Assembly: GCA_016714985.1 (NCBI GenBank)
Contig: JADKBS010000010.1
Span: 124,001 to 188,000 of the forward strand
Source of the DNA: Saprospiraceae bacterium
Lineage (GTDB): Bacteria; Bacteroidota; Bacteroidia; Chitinophagales; Saprospiraceae
DNA length: 64,000 bases
Direction: 5' to 3'
The translations under genes were made by a program, and so were the position numbers. Of the stretch, positions 16,825 through 26,253 are shown one piece after another. Under the pieces are notes generated by a model, which was not told the origin of the DNA, ran no database searches, and saw only the letters and a program-made list of their open reading frames with translations. How positions within the stretch are numbered: the first letter of the stretch is position 1; every line of letters begins with the position of its first letter.

Positions 16825-17640
16825 TTAGAAAGCACCTTCCAGCACAGCAGCTATCACCTTTTCCTCTGCCTTTTTAGGGTCTTTGGAAAATTCCCCTGTG
16901 ATTCGGTTGGCGATAATGGCGTTACAAGCTGTGGCTTGGTGGCCGAGCATCCTCGACAAGCCAAGGATGGCCGAGGTTTCCATTTCAAAATTGGTTACGT
17001 GAAGCCCCTCGAAGCTGAACTGCGGTATTGCCTCGAAAAAGCTGTGTTCAATGGTGCTGCCCAACCGTAGTCGCCTACCTTGCGGCGCATAAAACCCCGG
17101 ACAGGTAAGCGTGATGCCCTTGTGCATCACCCGCTCGAACCGCCTGACCAAGCCGTGGTCGGCCTCGGCGGCTATGGGGTTTAGGTTTGTTCCGATGCCT
17201 GCGGCAAAAGAGGTAAATGCTTGCCGCAAATACTCCTCACGAGGGCTGGCTGGGTAATCGTAGTAATGCAACAGGTTGTCCAATCCCATGCCGAAGGCCG
17301 ATACGACGAGGCTGTCTGGCGGTATTTCAGCCGAAAGGCTGCCGCTCGTCCCGATGCGGACGATGGTCAGGGAAGTGAGCTTGTCCTTCACCGTGCGGGT
17401 TTGCAGGTCAATGTTCACGAGGGCATCCAGTTCATTTATCACGATGTCAATATTGTCCGTACCGATGCCCGTGGATAGAACGGTCAGGCGACGCCCACCC
17501 ATTTCGCCCGTGTGGGTCACGAATTCCCGCTTTTGCACCTTGTGGTCAATGCGGTCAAAATGCTGCGAAACCTTGGGCACCCGGTCGGGGTCGCCCACGA
17601 AGAAGATGGTTTCGGCAATTTGCGCTGGCAGCAGGTTCAA
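16825..17640 (-). CDS. Nucleoside phosphorylase, uridine phosphorylase-like; N-terminus disturbed
   Basis: Member of the PNP/UDP phosphorylase family, which splits nucleosides with phosphate in salvage. Landmarks are FFVGDPDRVPKVSQHFD, STGIGTDNIDIVINELDAL, IRIGTSGSLSAEIPP (phosphate and base site) and TNFEMETSAILGLSRMLG, the F-E-M-E-T ribose motif of uridine phosphorylases. The first start codon in frame is a TTG at 17640. Seventeen codons before it (17641-17691) still read as family sequence, ELILNPNGSIYHLNLLP, but have no start codon and end at a TGA (17692-17694). Just beyond begins a CTGGATA repeat array. The original start was therefore lost, or hidden by an indel, at the repeat boundary. 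Function may be kept through the TTG or a near-cognate codon. Confidence 0.8.
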   Translation of the reverse strand: MNLLPAQIAETIFFVGDPDRVPKVSQHFDRIDHKVQKREFVTHTGEMGGRRLTVLSTGIGTDNIDIVINELDALVNIDLQTRTVKDKLTSLTIVRIGTSGSLSAEIPPDSLVVSAFGMGLDNLLHYYDYPASPREEYLRQAFTSFAAGIGTNLNPIAAEADHGLVRRFERVMHKGITLTCPGFYAPQGRRLRLGSTIEHSFFEAIPQFSFEGLHVTNFEMETSAILGLSRMLGHQATACNAIIANRITGEFSKDPKKAEEKVIAAVLEGAF

Positions 17641-17698
17641 GTGGTAGATGCTGCCGTTGGGGTTGAGGATGAGTTCCGGATGGTGCGAAAGTCATGGT

Positions 17699-17957
17699 GC
17701 TGGATACTGGATGCTGGATACTGGATGCTGGATACTGGATGCTGGATGCTCGTGCCCTTTACCAAATATCGTGCGGCAAAGGTAGCACCCCATTGGCTTT
17801 TCATTAAGCGGAATATAATCTTGAACCGAATACCCCAAAGGTTGTTTATTCCAAGCGTTTTCAAGAATCAATTCAAACCTATTTTTGCCATTAATTACAC
17901 CTACTGTAAATGCTCGGCGCTATCCAGCATCCAGTATCCAGCATCCAGCTTCCAGCA
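17699..17957. repeat. Inverted array of 7-bp repeats (CTGGATA/G type) bracketing a divergent promoter region
   Basis: The left arm (17699-17750) has about seven copies of CTGGAT(A/G). The right arm (17921-17957) has about five complementary (T/C)ATCCAG copies. The arms lie about 170 bases apart and enclose the intergenic region between the phosphorylase and ArsC-like genes. The right arm runs into the ATG at 17957. Confidence 0.8.
17777..17784 (-). promoter_or_regulatory. Putative -7 box for the nucleoside phosphorylase gene
   Basis: TACCTTTG on the minus strand, inside the segment bracketed by the CTGGATA repeat arms. No clear -33 element. Confidence 0.4.
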
Positions 17958-18310
17958 TGAAAAAAGTCTATCTCCTAAACAATTGTGGCACTTGCCAGCG
18001 CATCATGGGCGATTTGTGCGAATTGCCCGGCTTTGAGCGCCAGAATATCAAAGAACAGAACATTGAACCAGCAGTATTGGACTGGTTAAAGGAAAAAGCA
18101 GGCTCCTACGAAGTGCTATTCAGCAAGCAAGCCATGAAGTACAAATCAATGGGCTTGAAGGACAAAAACCTGACCGAACAGGACTTCCGAAACTTGATTT
18201 TGGAGGAATACACTTTCCTTAGAAGGCCCGTCATCATTGATGGTGAATCAGTTTGGTTTGGGAACTCGCCAAAGACCGTGGAGGCTGCCAAGGCTGCATT
18301 GGTAAAGTGA
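17957..18310 (+). CDS. ArsC/Spx-family thioredoxin-fold protein
   Basis: 117 residues with the ArsC-like fold (PF03960). The N-terminal strand and active loop read KKVYLLNNCGTCQRIM, with two Cys in a C-G-T-C motif. The C-terminal half has FLRRPVIIDGESVWFGNSP, matching the conserved cis-proline/RP-P region of arsenate reductase relatives. Members act as glutaredoxin-dependent arsenate reductases or as redox regulators such as Spx. The C-x-x-C loop makes a redox role plausible, and no arsenic genes are nearby. An upstream in-frame start at 17885 would be encoded largely by the repeat array (YPASSIQHPASS), so I start at the ATG at 17957. Confidence 0.8.
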   Translation: MKKVYLLNNCGTCQRIMGDLCELPGFERQNIKEQNIEPAVLDWLKEKAGSYEVLFSKQAMKYKSMGLKDKNLTEQDFRNLILEEYTFLRRPVIIDGESVWFGNSPKTVEAAKAALVK

Positions 18311-18341
18311 GGACGAACTGGCACACTTCCGATGGTTCTGA

Positions 18342-18504
18342 GGGGCAGCACCCCGTAATATTTGTAGCTGCCGCATACCCGCAGGTCAGTAGGGGCAGCG
18401 CCCCGGAATATTCCATCTCCGATATTGCTGGGCGCTGCCCATTTACGGGCGAAAAATGTAGCCGCCATTGTTCTTCACTATTTTCCGTTACAGCCAGAAA
18501 AATT
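18342..18504. repeat. Palindromic intergenic element, copy B
   Basis: It contains the 50-base palindromic core (18392-18441) that matches the reverse complement of copy A, an additional partial GGGGCAGCACCCC half-site at 18342-18354, and the shared tail at 18471-18504 (CAGCCAGAAAAATTC). It fills the gap between the ArsC-like gene and the converging FG-GAP gene. Confidence 0.7.
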
Positions 18505-18528
18505 CATAGAATTTCAAATTTCTAACCA

Positions 18529-21266
18529 TTACCGCCCCACCACTACCCTATTCACGCTTGGGCCTTGTTCCGTCTCAACCATTAAGAGGTAAACGCCAGC
18601 AGCTTGGCCATCAAAATCAACGGGAACCGATTCATTCCCAACGATCTCCATCCGATAGACCTCCTTGCCAGTTGCATCAAAAACCCGCAGCATCTCTGCC
18701 TTTACTTTTACGGTAACCACCACGTTGCTGGAAGTCGGGTTCGGGCTGATGGTGACGTTCTTGTTTGCATTCAATACCTCACCATTGGCAGAGACACCAA
18801 CCGTCACTGCCACCCTTTCAGAGACACATTCCACACTGGGCTTTTGCACCTTCCAATTGTAGAAATAGTAATAGTATTCGTTGCCAAGAAAATCATTGGT
18901 GATCTCGCCCATGTCACCGATTGGATATGGGAACTGTGTGGTGGCTGCGGTGTTTCTGAATAGGCCATTTTCCAAGCTTCGCAAGGAAAGGTTGTTGCCG
19001 ACAGGCACTCTCAAAATGCAAGGGCAAAATGTAAGTGCCAGCGGCCTCCAAAATGAATGGCGCCTCCTGTAGCAGGTTGCCCGCACCGTCATATAGTTGG
19101 ATGGTGCGCAAACCAGTTGGAGCAGTCGCTGGCAAATAAACCGTCACCTCCTTCAAGGTGAAAGCCTCCCAAACATTGAAAAGGTTGTAGGATCCGGTTG
19201 TTGGTGCGCCACCTGGGCCTGTGTTGTCTAACTTACCGCCATTTTGGATCTCACCTGGATAGGCATGGTTGGCGTCCACGTAATAGGTCGTTGTCTGGTC
19301 GAGGATGGGCGTCTGGAATTCGTTGCCAGTGCCAAGTACGTTGCCGCCGACTGGGGCATTGTACCAAGTCAGGTTTTCACCAATAGCAGTGAGCAACACC
19401 GAGTCGCCGGGGGCGATGTTGACGCCAGTCACAACAGGTGGGTCGTTTTCCAAGACCTCGACCACTACCGAAACCGAGGTGATGGGGTCATCGCCGCAAA
19501 CGGCATCCGTTGAGACGTTGTATTCTCCCGATGCATGGACGGTGATGCTGGTGCCCGTTGCGCCCGTTGACCAAACCGGGTTTGGCCCTCCCGACATGTT
19601 CAAGACCACTTCACCACCTTCGCAGAATTTGGTAGGGCCTTGTGGTTCGATAAATGGCACTATCTCTTCTGCCGCTGTCACGGCAACGGAGTTGGTAAAG
19701 GAGATGCAACCTGCGTCATCGGCAATTATAGCGTTGTATGTGCCCGGTTGGCTGACAGTGAGCTGGTTGCTGGTAGTGCCATTGTTCCATTCGATGGAGG
19801 TCTCGCTTGAATTGGGGACCGACAGTTGCACGGTTTCCCCGGGGCAAAGTTGGAGGTCGCCGTTGATGGTGATTTCTGTTTGCGGCAGCAAGCAACTGGC
19901 CTCTGGCATGTTCAGGGTCATATTGATGGGAGGATTCACCATCACGGTACGGATGCCGGATGGCCACCGCACCACCACGGAATCAACCTGGGCGGCCGTG
20001 CCAATCCCAAAAGTGGGTGTTCAAAGAACTCATCGGGCTGAAGCCACCGCTTGAGCGCACTTCCCGTACCTGCATGCCCCAGGCACCATAAACCTCAACT
20101 CTCGAACCAATGCCATTGCGATTGCTGACAGTTCCTGTGGTGTTGACCTTAAGCCAATTATACCCCGCAGTGGTGTTAAAATAAATGGTATTGTTTTTAA
20201 GCACGTCCAAATACCCATCGTTGTTCAGGTCGCCAATGCCGCCACCGTCCACGGGCAGGTTTTGGCCTGTAAAGGTGAGGTCGCCTTTGTTCAAGTACAA
20301 CTGCCGTGACATCTCGGAGATGATATCCACCCAGCCGTCATTGTTGAAGTCGCCGGCAGCGTTTTCCCAAGCGCCAAGGTCGTTGGAAAGGATTCCGGTA
20401 CTGCCAATGATGTCGGTGAAAGTGCCATTACCGTTGTTGAGGAAAAAACGGTTGGCAAAATCGTGGTTGACGATGAAGGCATCGAAGTCGCCGTCGTTGT
20501 CAAAATCTTCAAAAACGGTGGTCCAGGACTGCGCATTGTCGTTAATACCCGCCTCGGCGCCTGATTCGGTGAAGGTGCCGTCCCCGTTATTTTTGTACAA
20601 AAGATTGGTTCGGTTGATATCCCCAGGGGATGCCCCACCCACACATTTGGTGATATAGAGGTCTTCGTCGCCGTCGTTGTCGTAGTCCGTCCAGATGGCA
20701 GCATAATTACCTGGGCGGTCGGCTGTTGGGATGAGCGTTTGGTCGAGTTCCATCACGCCGCTCCCATTGTTACGATAGGGGTGGGATTGGTCAATATCGT
20801 GGCAAACGAACGCATCCAAATCACCGTCTCTGTCAATATCGGTAAGGGTGGAACGTTGGCTGAAAATATACTCCGGCATCGCATGCTCCGTGTAGGCGTC
20901 GCCCGTGGGGTCGGCCATCACGAACGAAACCGCATCACCATCGCCAAACAGCAGGTCGTTGTAGCCATTGTTGTCGAGGTCGCCCGCACAGATGCTCCAA
21001 GACGGGATGCTCTCGAACGAAATCGGGAAAAAGCGCTGCTGGAACCCACCATCATTTTTTTGGTAATCAATATACATGCCGCTCTCTGTGATTCGCACCA
21101 CGTCGTCGAGTTGGTCGTTGTTCATGTCCACCACACAATTGGCGAAGGAGAATCCGAGCACTGGGCTCAAAATGCTGTTATTGGGCACCATGCTGACGGG
21201 TACTTGGGAATAGCCAACAGCGAGGACTCCGAGGAGAAGGAGGGATGAAAGAATGCGAGGCTTCAT
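18529..21266 (-). CDS. Secreted FG-GAP/ASPIC-UnbV protein with T9SS tail, broken by two frameshifts
   Basis: Three frames make one protein of about 910 residues. Part 1 (21266-19983) has a signal peptide (MKPRILSSLLLLGVLAVGYS), then many FG-GAP/VCBS calcium-binding repeats (DLDNNGYNDLLFGDGD, DYDNDGDEDLYITK, DFDNDGDFDAFIVN) and an ASPIC/UnbV motif (GIGSRVEVYGAWGMQ...). It breaks at about 20003, where removing one T from TTTTGGG (coding strand) restores NTHFGIGTAAQVDSVVVRWP. Part 2 (to about 19010) has Ig-like segments (LCPGETVQLSVPNSS). A second shift at about 19005-19015 joins it to part 3 (RVPVGNNLSLRSLENG ...), which ends in a type A T9SS signal (NVTISPNPTSSNVVVTV ... VYLLMVETEQ). It probably forms a surface propeller. 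A likely sequencing artefact, otherwise a pseudogene. Confidence 0.75.
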
Positions 21267-21467
21267 TTGTTTTTGATTTTGAAAATTCGGCGCAAGGTAT
21301 CAGCAAATCCTCTTAAGAAATTATGGGAGCGGGGAATTGTCAGCAAGCTGTTAAACAAAATGGTATAGAAGGGTTAAAAGTCAAGCGGCGATTTGAAATC
21401 ACCGCCTAACTTTCAACCTTTCTAAACCATTATTGCCCTGTTAAGGAACGTGGTAACTACTTAGCAG

Positions 21468-21565
21468 GGGCTGTTTTTTGGGGAAAAATTATCAATTTTT
21501 CCCCAAAAACCAGCCCAAAATGTGGGAGGAGAGAGAAATTTTCATTTTTTCTCTCTCCTCCCACA
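21468..21565. terminator. Two back-to-back long hairpins
   Basis: Hairpin 1 is TTTTTGGGGAAAAATT / AATTTTTCCCCAAAAA (21475-21490 with 21494-21509), extended by GGGCTG / CAGCCC. Hairpin 2 is an 18-bp perfect stem, 21521-21538 (TGTGGGAGGAGAGAGAAA) with 21548-21565. Both lie in the 343-base gap between the symporter stop and the FG-GAP start. A short direct repeat, TTA(A/T)GGAACGTG, flanks the pair (about 21440 and 21579). No gene is visible in the rest of the gap. Confidence 0.7.
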
Positions 21566-21609
21566 CCTTCCTAAGCAGTTATGGAACGTGTCTGAAATCC
21601 ATGCATGCC

Positions 21610-22893
21610 TCAAAGTTCCTTCGGCTTAGGCGCATGCAATTTGCCAAGCGACTTTGCAACCACCATGGAGACGCAAAGGTCGCTGGTGACGTTGGCCACC
21701 GTTCGGCACATGTCCAAGGGGCGGTCAATGGCAAAAATGAGCGCAAGCCCGGCCTCTGGAATGCCAGCCTTGGCCAGCACGATGACCAGCATCACCATGC
21801 CTGCACCTGGCACTGCGGCGGTGCCGATGCTGGCCAGCAATGCCGTCAACAAAATCCCGAGCTGTTGGCCAAAATCGAGCTGCATACCGAATGCCTGTGC
21901 GATGAAAACGGCTGCCACGCCTTGGTAAAGTGCAGTACCGTCCATGTTGACCGTAGCGCCAATGGGTAGTACAAAACTGGCTACCTCCTCATCCACCCCC
22001 AAATGCTCTTCCGCCCGCTCCATCGAAACTGGCAGCGTAGCAGCACTTGAACTGGTGCTGAACGCTAACAATTGTGCAGGAGCAATGCCTTTGAAGAAGA
22101 AGGCCGGACTTCTGCCCGCAAGGAATTTGACCATCGTTGGGTAAACGATCCCAATTAAAATGACCAGGCCGAGCAACACACAGAAGGCGTAACCCAATAG
22201 TGCCGTCAGCAAATCGAGCGAGGGCAACTCCACAATGAGCGCAGATAGCAGGGCAAAAACACCGATGGGCGCCCCGAGCATGATGATGTCTATCAATTTC
22301 ATGATGACATCGTTTGCACCATCAAAAAATGCCACGACGGGCTTCGCCTTTTCGGAGGGAATCATGATGAGGCCAATCCCGAAAAACACGACAAAGAATA
22401 TGACCTGCAACATGCCAGTATTATCGGTGGCTGCCTTGAAAAGGTTCTCTGGCACCAGATCGATCAGAGGCTGGAGGGGGCCACTTTGTTTTACGGCCTC
22501 GGCAGCGGCAATTTTGGAAGAAGCGTTATCGGCAAATTTTTCGAGCATCACTTCCCGTGACTCGGGCTTGATAAGGTTGCCAGGCTTGACAATGTTTACA
22601 ATTATGAGGCCCAAGGCGATGGCCAGCGCCGTTGTGACAATGTACAGCCCGAAGGTGCGCCCCCCCATTTTCCCCAATTTGGAGATGTCCTTCAAATCTG
22701 CGACGCCTTTAACCAAGGAGGTGACAATCAGGGGCACGGCGATCATCTTCAACAAGTTGATGAAGATGGTACCAAACGGTTTTATCCAGTCTTTTACAAA
22801 GGAAGCAAGGCCAAGTTTTGCGGCCAGCAGGCCAAATGCGACGCCCGCCAATATGCCCAGCATGATTTGCCAGTGCAATGCGATTTTCTTCAT
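21610..22893 (-). CDS. Dicarboxylate/amino acid:cation symporter (DAACS, GltP-like)
   Basis: Inner-membrane secondary transporter of 427 residues that takes up C4-dicarboxylates or acidic amino acids with sodium or protons. The family's key elements are present: the serine-rich re-entrant loop FSTSSSAATLPVSMERAEEH, the ATVNMDGTALYQGVAAVFIA motif (Na+ site NMDGT) and the second re-entrant loop SIGTAAVPGAGMVML. An insertion of about 30 residues after the fourth helix (ESREVMLEKFADNASSKIAA) is typical of bacterial GltP-type members. The substrate, aspartate/glutamate or succinate, cannot be separated by eye. It is transcribed alone, with a double hairpin after its stop. Confidence 0.9.
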   Translation of the reverse strand: MKKIALHWQIMLGILAGVAFGLLAAKLGLASFVKDWIKPFGTIFINLLKMIAVPLIVTSLVKGVADLKDISKLGKMGGRTFGLYIVTTALAIALGLIIVNIVKPGNLIKPESREVMLEKFADNASSKIAAAEAVKQSGPLQPLIDLVPENLFKAATDNTGMLQVIFFVVFFGIGLIMIPSEKAKPVVAFFDGANDVIMKLIDIIMLGAPIGVFALLSALIVELPSLDLLTALLGYAFCVLLGLVILIGIVYPTMVKFLAGRSPAFFFKGIAPAQLLAFSTSSSAATLPVSMERAEEHLGVDEEVASFVLPIGATVNMDGTALYQGVAAVFIAQAFGMQLDFGQQLGILLTALLASIGTAAVPGAGMVMLVIVLAKAGIPEAGLALIFAIDRPLDMCRTVANVTSDLCVSMVVAKSLGKLHAPKPKEL

Positions 22894-22994
22894 GGTGAAA
22901 GTTGGTTTGGTTATTCGACTTCAAATAACGAGGCCAAGTTACCCAACTTTTCCAATTGCAATATCCTTGGTTGAAATTGGTCGGTTTATTCAAT

Positions 22995-23139
22995 GGTTCG
23001 TGAAGGTTTAAGGTTTCACGGAGGTTTCACGCTCAATTTGAATTGACCATGATTTTTAGAATAAGTCCTATCGCAAATCAACAAAAGCAAAATTGATTTC
23101 AGCGGGTACATCCCTGAAACCTGAAACCTCATGAACCAT
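22995..23139. repeat. Inverted array of GGTTTCA-type repeats
   Basis: The left arm (22995-23031) carries GTGAAGGTTTAAGGTTTCACGG-like words. The right arm (23109-23139) carries complementary CCTGAAACCTGAAACC words and ends in GAACCAT, mirroring ATGGTTC of the left arm. It lies between the symporter gene and the PD40 gene. Confidence 0.65.
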
Positions 23140-23149
23140 TGTTATTTGC

Positions 23150-24097
23150 TTAGCGCAAGATGGTTTCCGTGCCCTTCTTCTTCAGTTCATAAATATCGAA
23201 ACAGTTGAAGCCCTCCACACTGCCACTGCATTGCGAACCGGGCCGATCGCTTGAAAGGTAGCCCGTTTGGGAAGGTTCATGGTAGGTAAAAAACAGGTCG
23301 TCGTAGGCGGTATTGAACGGTTTGCCCATGTTCTGCGGGGCTTCCCAATTGCCAGTCTTGTCCTTTTTTGCAGAAAACACATCCAAACGACCATTGCCTT
23401 TCAGCCCATTTGAACTGAAGTACAGCATTTGCGCCGTCTGGTTATAGCTTGGCGTCACTTCTTCACCTGCTGTGTTAAAAGGAAGGCAGTAGGGCGTTTC
23501 AAATTTTCCATCAAACGTGATGGAGCTTGCCCAAATATCCATCTTGCCCTTTCCGCCCGGCCTGTTTGAGGCAAAATAGAGGATATACTTTTTTTGCGAA
23601 GCATCAAACCCGATGGCAGGTTGGGTATTGTTTGAGCCACGTAAGTTGATTTGGTCGGGCAATTTGACAGCGGCACCCCACGTACCGTCGAAGACCCGGT
23701 CACGGTACCATAGCTCACATTTCTCCATCGCCTCGTCGCTACATATCGTAAAATACATGCGACTGGCATCTGGCATGAGGGTCGGGCAGGCTACATGCTT
23801 GTTGTTCTTTTTTAGATTGAACTCATCATCGGCCCTGGGCTGCTCGCCGGGCTTGAAGGAGAAAATGCGGCTAACGGCGGCTTCGCCTTGCTTTGGGTCC
23901 CTGGTACTTGAAAAATAGACGCGATCGGCATAACGAACGGGGGCAAAATCGGCAACCTGTGCGTTGATGTTTGAGGCATATCGCACTGCGGCATACTCAT
24001 AAGTGGTGATGCTGGACGGCTTTGGCGAGCCTTGGGCATGGGACATTGCAGCGCACAACAATCCCAGCAAGGAGGTTAAAATTCTTTTGGTCGTCAT
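23150..24097 (-). CDS. Secreted PD40 beta-propeller protein
   Basis: 315 residues with a signal peptide (MTTKRILTSLLGLLCAAMSH, cleavage near AQGS). The rest is a six-bladed PD40/WD40-like propeller of the TolB type. Blade signatures are FAPVRYADRVYFSSTRD, PTLMPDASRMYFTI, KYILYFASNRPGGKGKMDIW, EVTPSYNQTAQMLYFSSNGL and DDLFFTYHEPSQTGYLSSDR. It closely parallels residues about 185-480 of the next gene upstream (24444-26015), which additionally has an N-terminal TPR part and a C-terminal domain, so one probably arose by duplication. Similar propellers occur in T9SS and OmpA-linked envelope proteins of Bacteroidota. The role is presumably binding at the periplasm or surface. Confidence 0.8.
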   Translation of the reverse strand: MTTKRILTSLLGLLCAAMSHAQGSPKPSSITTYEYAAVRYASNINAQVADFAPVRYADRVYFSSTRDPKQGEAAVSRIFSFKPGEQPRADDEFNLKKNNKHVACPTLMPDASRMYFTICSDEAMEKCELWYRDRVFDGTWGAAVKLPDQINLRGSNNTQPAIGFDASQKKYILYFASNRPGGKGKMDIWASSITFDGKFETPYCLPFNTAGEEVTPSYNQTAQMLYFSSNGLKGNGRLDVFSAKKDKTGNWEAPQNMGKPFNTAYDDLFFTYHEPSQTGYLSSDRPGSQCSGSVEGFNCFDIYELKKKGTETILR

Positions 24098-24252
24098 TTC
24101 TGCGTAAGTTTTGGTGTATGGTTAATACAAATAAAATGGACATGAAAGCCCTTAGACGTGTTCAGTAGATTGAAACATTGTTGGTGGTGAGCAAACCAGG
24201 TGAGCTAAGTGTAAACCGATTTATGAGAAGGAAAAGTGTAAGAATTGTGGTG

Positions 24253-24283
24253 CAAATATAGGCGGTAAAAATGGTGTTGGCAA
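24253..24283 (-). promoter_or_regulatory. Promoter of the PD40 gene (TTG-N20-TATATTTG)
   Basis: On the minus strand the -7 box TATATTTG lies at 24260-24253 and a TTG at 24283-24281, with 20 bases between. The remaining part of the 346-base gap (24098-24443) is AT-rich and holds no gene that I can see. Confidence 0.5.
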
Positions 24284-24443
24284 GAGGCGGCCAAGGCAGC
24301 ATACAGCAATAAATATAATAGAAAATATACTATTATCTAATTTAATAACAATTACGTCCTTGATTAAAAACCAATTGAGCCATCAAATAAAAAAGCGATT
24401 GAAAGTGTTTCCAACCTCTTTTCCATTGATTATTTATGAAAAA

Positions 24444-26015
24444 TTATGGATCGAGGGGGCGTCGGAGGTAAATCTGCCGGCTCAATTCGATGAAATAGCT
24501 GAAACCTTCCGTGCTAAACTCAAAAGAATAGGGCTCGTAGCCTTCGGCAATAACCGTCAATTGGTAGCGCTTTCCGGTATCGAGCCGAACGGGCAGATTG
24601 TTCTGGTCGTTGCGGGCCGTAAAGACGCCTGTTTCACTGCTGCCTATCTCTTTGATTTCCACTTTTGGGGCATAGACGGGGTTATTGTCCAAGGAGCGGA
24701 AAACCTTGAGGTCCACCTCTGCAAAAACCCTTGCTTGGTAAATATCCAAATTGGTGATTGTTTGGTCGCTGTAGGCCGAATTGGGCTTTGGCCTGTTGGA
24801 TACCAAATAAGCGCTCTGGCTCTGGCCGTGGAAGCTGTAGTAGGTATCGTCGTAACTGCTGTTGAGCATGTCGCCAAGGTTTTCTGGCACTCGCCATTCG
24901 CCATCCTTGTTCTTTTGGCCCCGATAAATATCGAAGCCCCCCTTGCCAGGCCAACCTTCAGAGCTAAAAAACAAAGTCTGCGTTGGTTGGTGGAAAAACG
25001 GTGTGATATCGTCCTCTGCCGTATTGAATGGCAGGCAGACAGCCTCTGAAAAACTGCCGTTCTGTTGGATGACACTGCACCAAATATCCATCTCTCCCCT
25101 ACCGTTGGGCCTGTCCGAGGTAAAATAGAGCACGTACTTCTTGCACTGCAGGTCCCATGCAATGGAAGGCTGAGTCGTGCTTGCCCCTTTAAAGTTAACC
25201 TGCTCCGGCAACCGCTTTGGTGGTCCCCAGGTGCCCTCGTACTCCCGGTCACGGTACCATATCTCACAACCCTCCGATTCAATGAAGTCACCTTTGCAAA
25301 TGGTGTAATAAACCCGGCTTGCATCTGGTGTCAATGAGACATTGCCAGCGCTCAGGTTTTCTTTCTCAGGATTTGATACAAACAGTTTGGGCGCATATTC
25401 CCCTCTTGCTTCGTAAATGCGGCTGACCGATTTTTTTGCATTGCGTTTGCCGCCCTCCGCAGGGGTCATGGAAGAGAAATAGACTTTATCAGCATAACGT
25501 AGGGGAGCAAAATCGGGGCGAGGCGTATTGACGTTTTCCGACAATGGTTGGAGGTTCAATGGGTTTTTCTTTGCCCTCACCTCGTCTTCCATGGCCTTGA
25601 TAGCCTCCGTAGCCAGATAGGCAAAAAGGTTGTCAGGGGTATTGTGGGCATCAATATAAGCTCGGTAGTAGCGTTTTGCCTCGTCCTGCTTGTGCAGGTC
25701 CATTTTTACGGTTGCAAGTTGGAAGTCCGTTACAGCGTAGTACCCGACCTTGGCATTGTCGGGAATCCTGGCAAGGTATCCTTCTGCCTTGTGAAAATCG
25801 CCGGAAAGCCTTGCAGCTTCGCCTGCAATGAACAAAGAAGCCACACTGCTGGTGTCAATTTCAAGCACTTTTTCGCTAAAAATCAATGCCGAAGGGTAAT
25901 CTTTGGAATGGAAAGCCGTCAGGGCCTTTTTCTCATAGTTCTCCAAGTATTGGCCATGTGCCATGTTGGAAAACAACATGAATAAGGCGAAGACAATAGT
26001 GTTCCAGTTGCTCAT
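24444..26015 (-). CDS. Secreted TPR plus PD40 propeller protein
   Basis: 523 residues from the ATG at 26015 (MSNWNTIVFALFMLFSNMAH, a signal peptide with cleavage near GQYL). An upstream start at 26135 is possible but adds 40 residues before the signal. Residues about 25-150 are TPR-like (AFHSKDYPSALIFSEKVLEI). Residues about 165-430 form a PD40 propeller (FAPLRYADKVYFSSMTP, KYVLYFTSDRPNGRGEMDIW, DITPFFHQPTQTLFFSSEGW). The C-terminal 85 residues are a carboxypeptidase-regulatory-like beta domain (LPVRLDTGKRYQLTVIAEGY). This TPR-PD40-beta order resembles the gliding/T9SS protein SprE/PorW and OmpA-linked relatives, without the OmpA domain. Partner and exact role are unknown. Confidence 0.8.
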   Translation of the reverse strand: MSNWNTIVFALFMLFSNMAHGQYLENYEKKALTAFHSKDYPSALIFSEKVLEIDTSSVASLFIAGEAARLSGDFHKAEGYLARIPDNAKVGYYAVTDFQLATVKMDLHKQDEAKRYYRAYIDAHNTPDNLFAYLATEAIKAMEDEVRAKKNPLNLQPLSENVNTPRPDFAPLRYADKVYFSSMTPAEGGKRNAKKSVSRIYEARGEYAPKLFVSNPEKENLSAGNVSLTPDASRVYYTICKGDFIESEGCEIWYRDREYEGTWGPPKRLPEQVNFKGASTTQPSIAWDLQCKKYVLYFTSDRPNGRGEMDIWCSVIQQNGSFSEAVCLPFNTAEDDITPFFHQPTQTLFFSSEGWPGKGGFDIYRGQKNKDGEWRVPENLGDMLNSSYDDTYYSFHGQSQSAYLVSNRPKPNSAYSDQTITNLDIYQARVFAEVDLKVFRSLDNNPVYAPKVEIKEIGSSETGVFTARNDQNNLPVRLDTGKRYQLTVIAEGYEPYSFEFSTEGFSYFIELSRQIYLRRPLDP

Positions 26016-26253
26016 CCAATGAATGGTTTTAGTCGTTTCAGAAATGTTGAAATGCGTGGCGAAAGCTATGCTTCGCTTAAAGGGAGGGACACGAGTTGGA
26101 GCTTGGTCATGCAGATTTGAGTATTGTTGGAACAAATACTAAGCCATAGGCAAAAACAGTAATTTGACAATTACCTTAAAAAAATATGGCCGAGAACTGA
26201 ACGCAGGCAGGCCGACCGTGTATAAAGGCATAAAAAATCAAGCAATTTGCCTT

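Noticed and set aside
20000..20010. Programmed ribosomal frameshift in the FG-GAP gene.
   Set aside because: There is no slippery heptamer with a downstream pseudoknot; one T removed from a T4 run gives perfect family sequence, so an indel is simpler.
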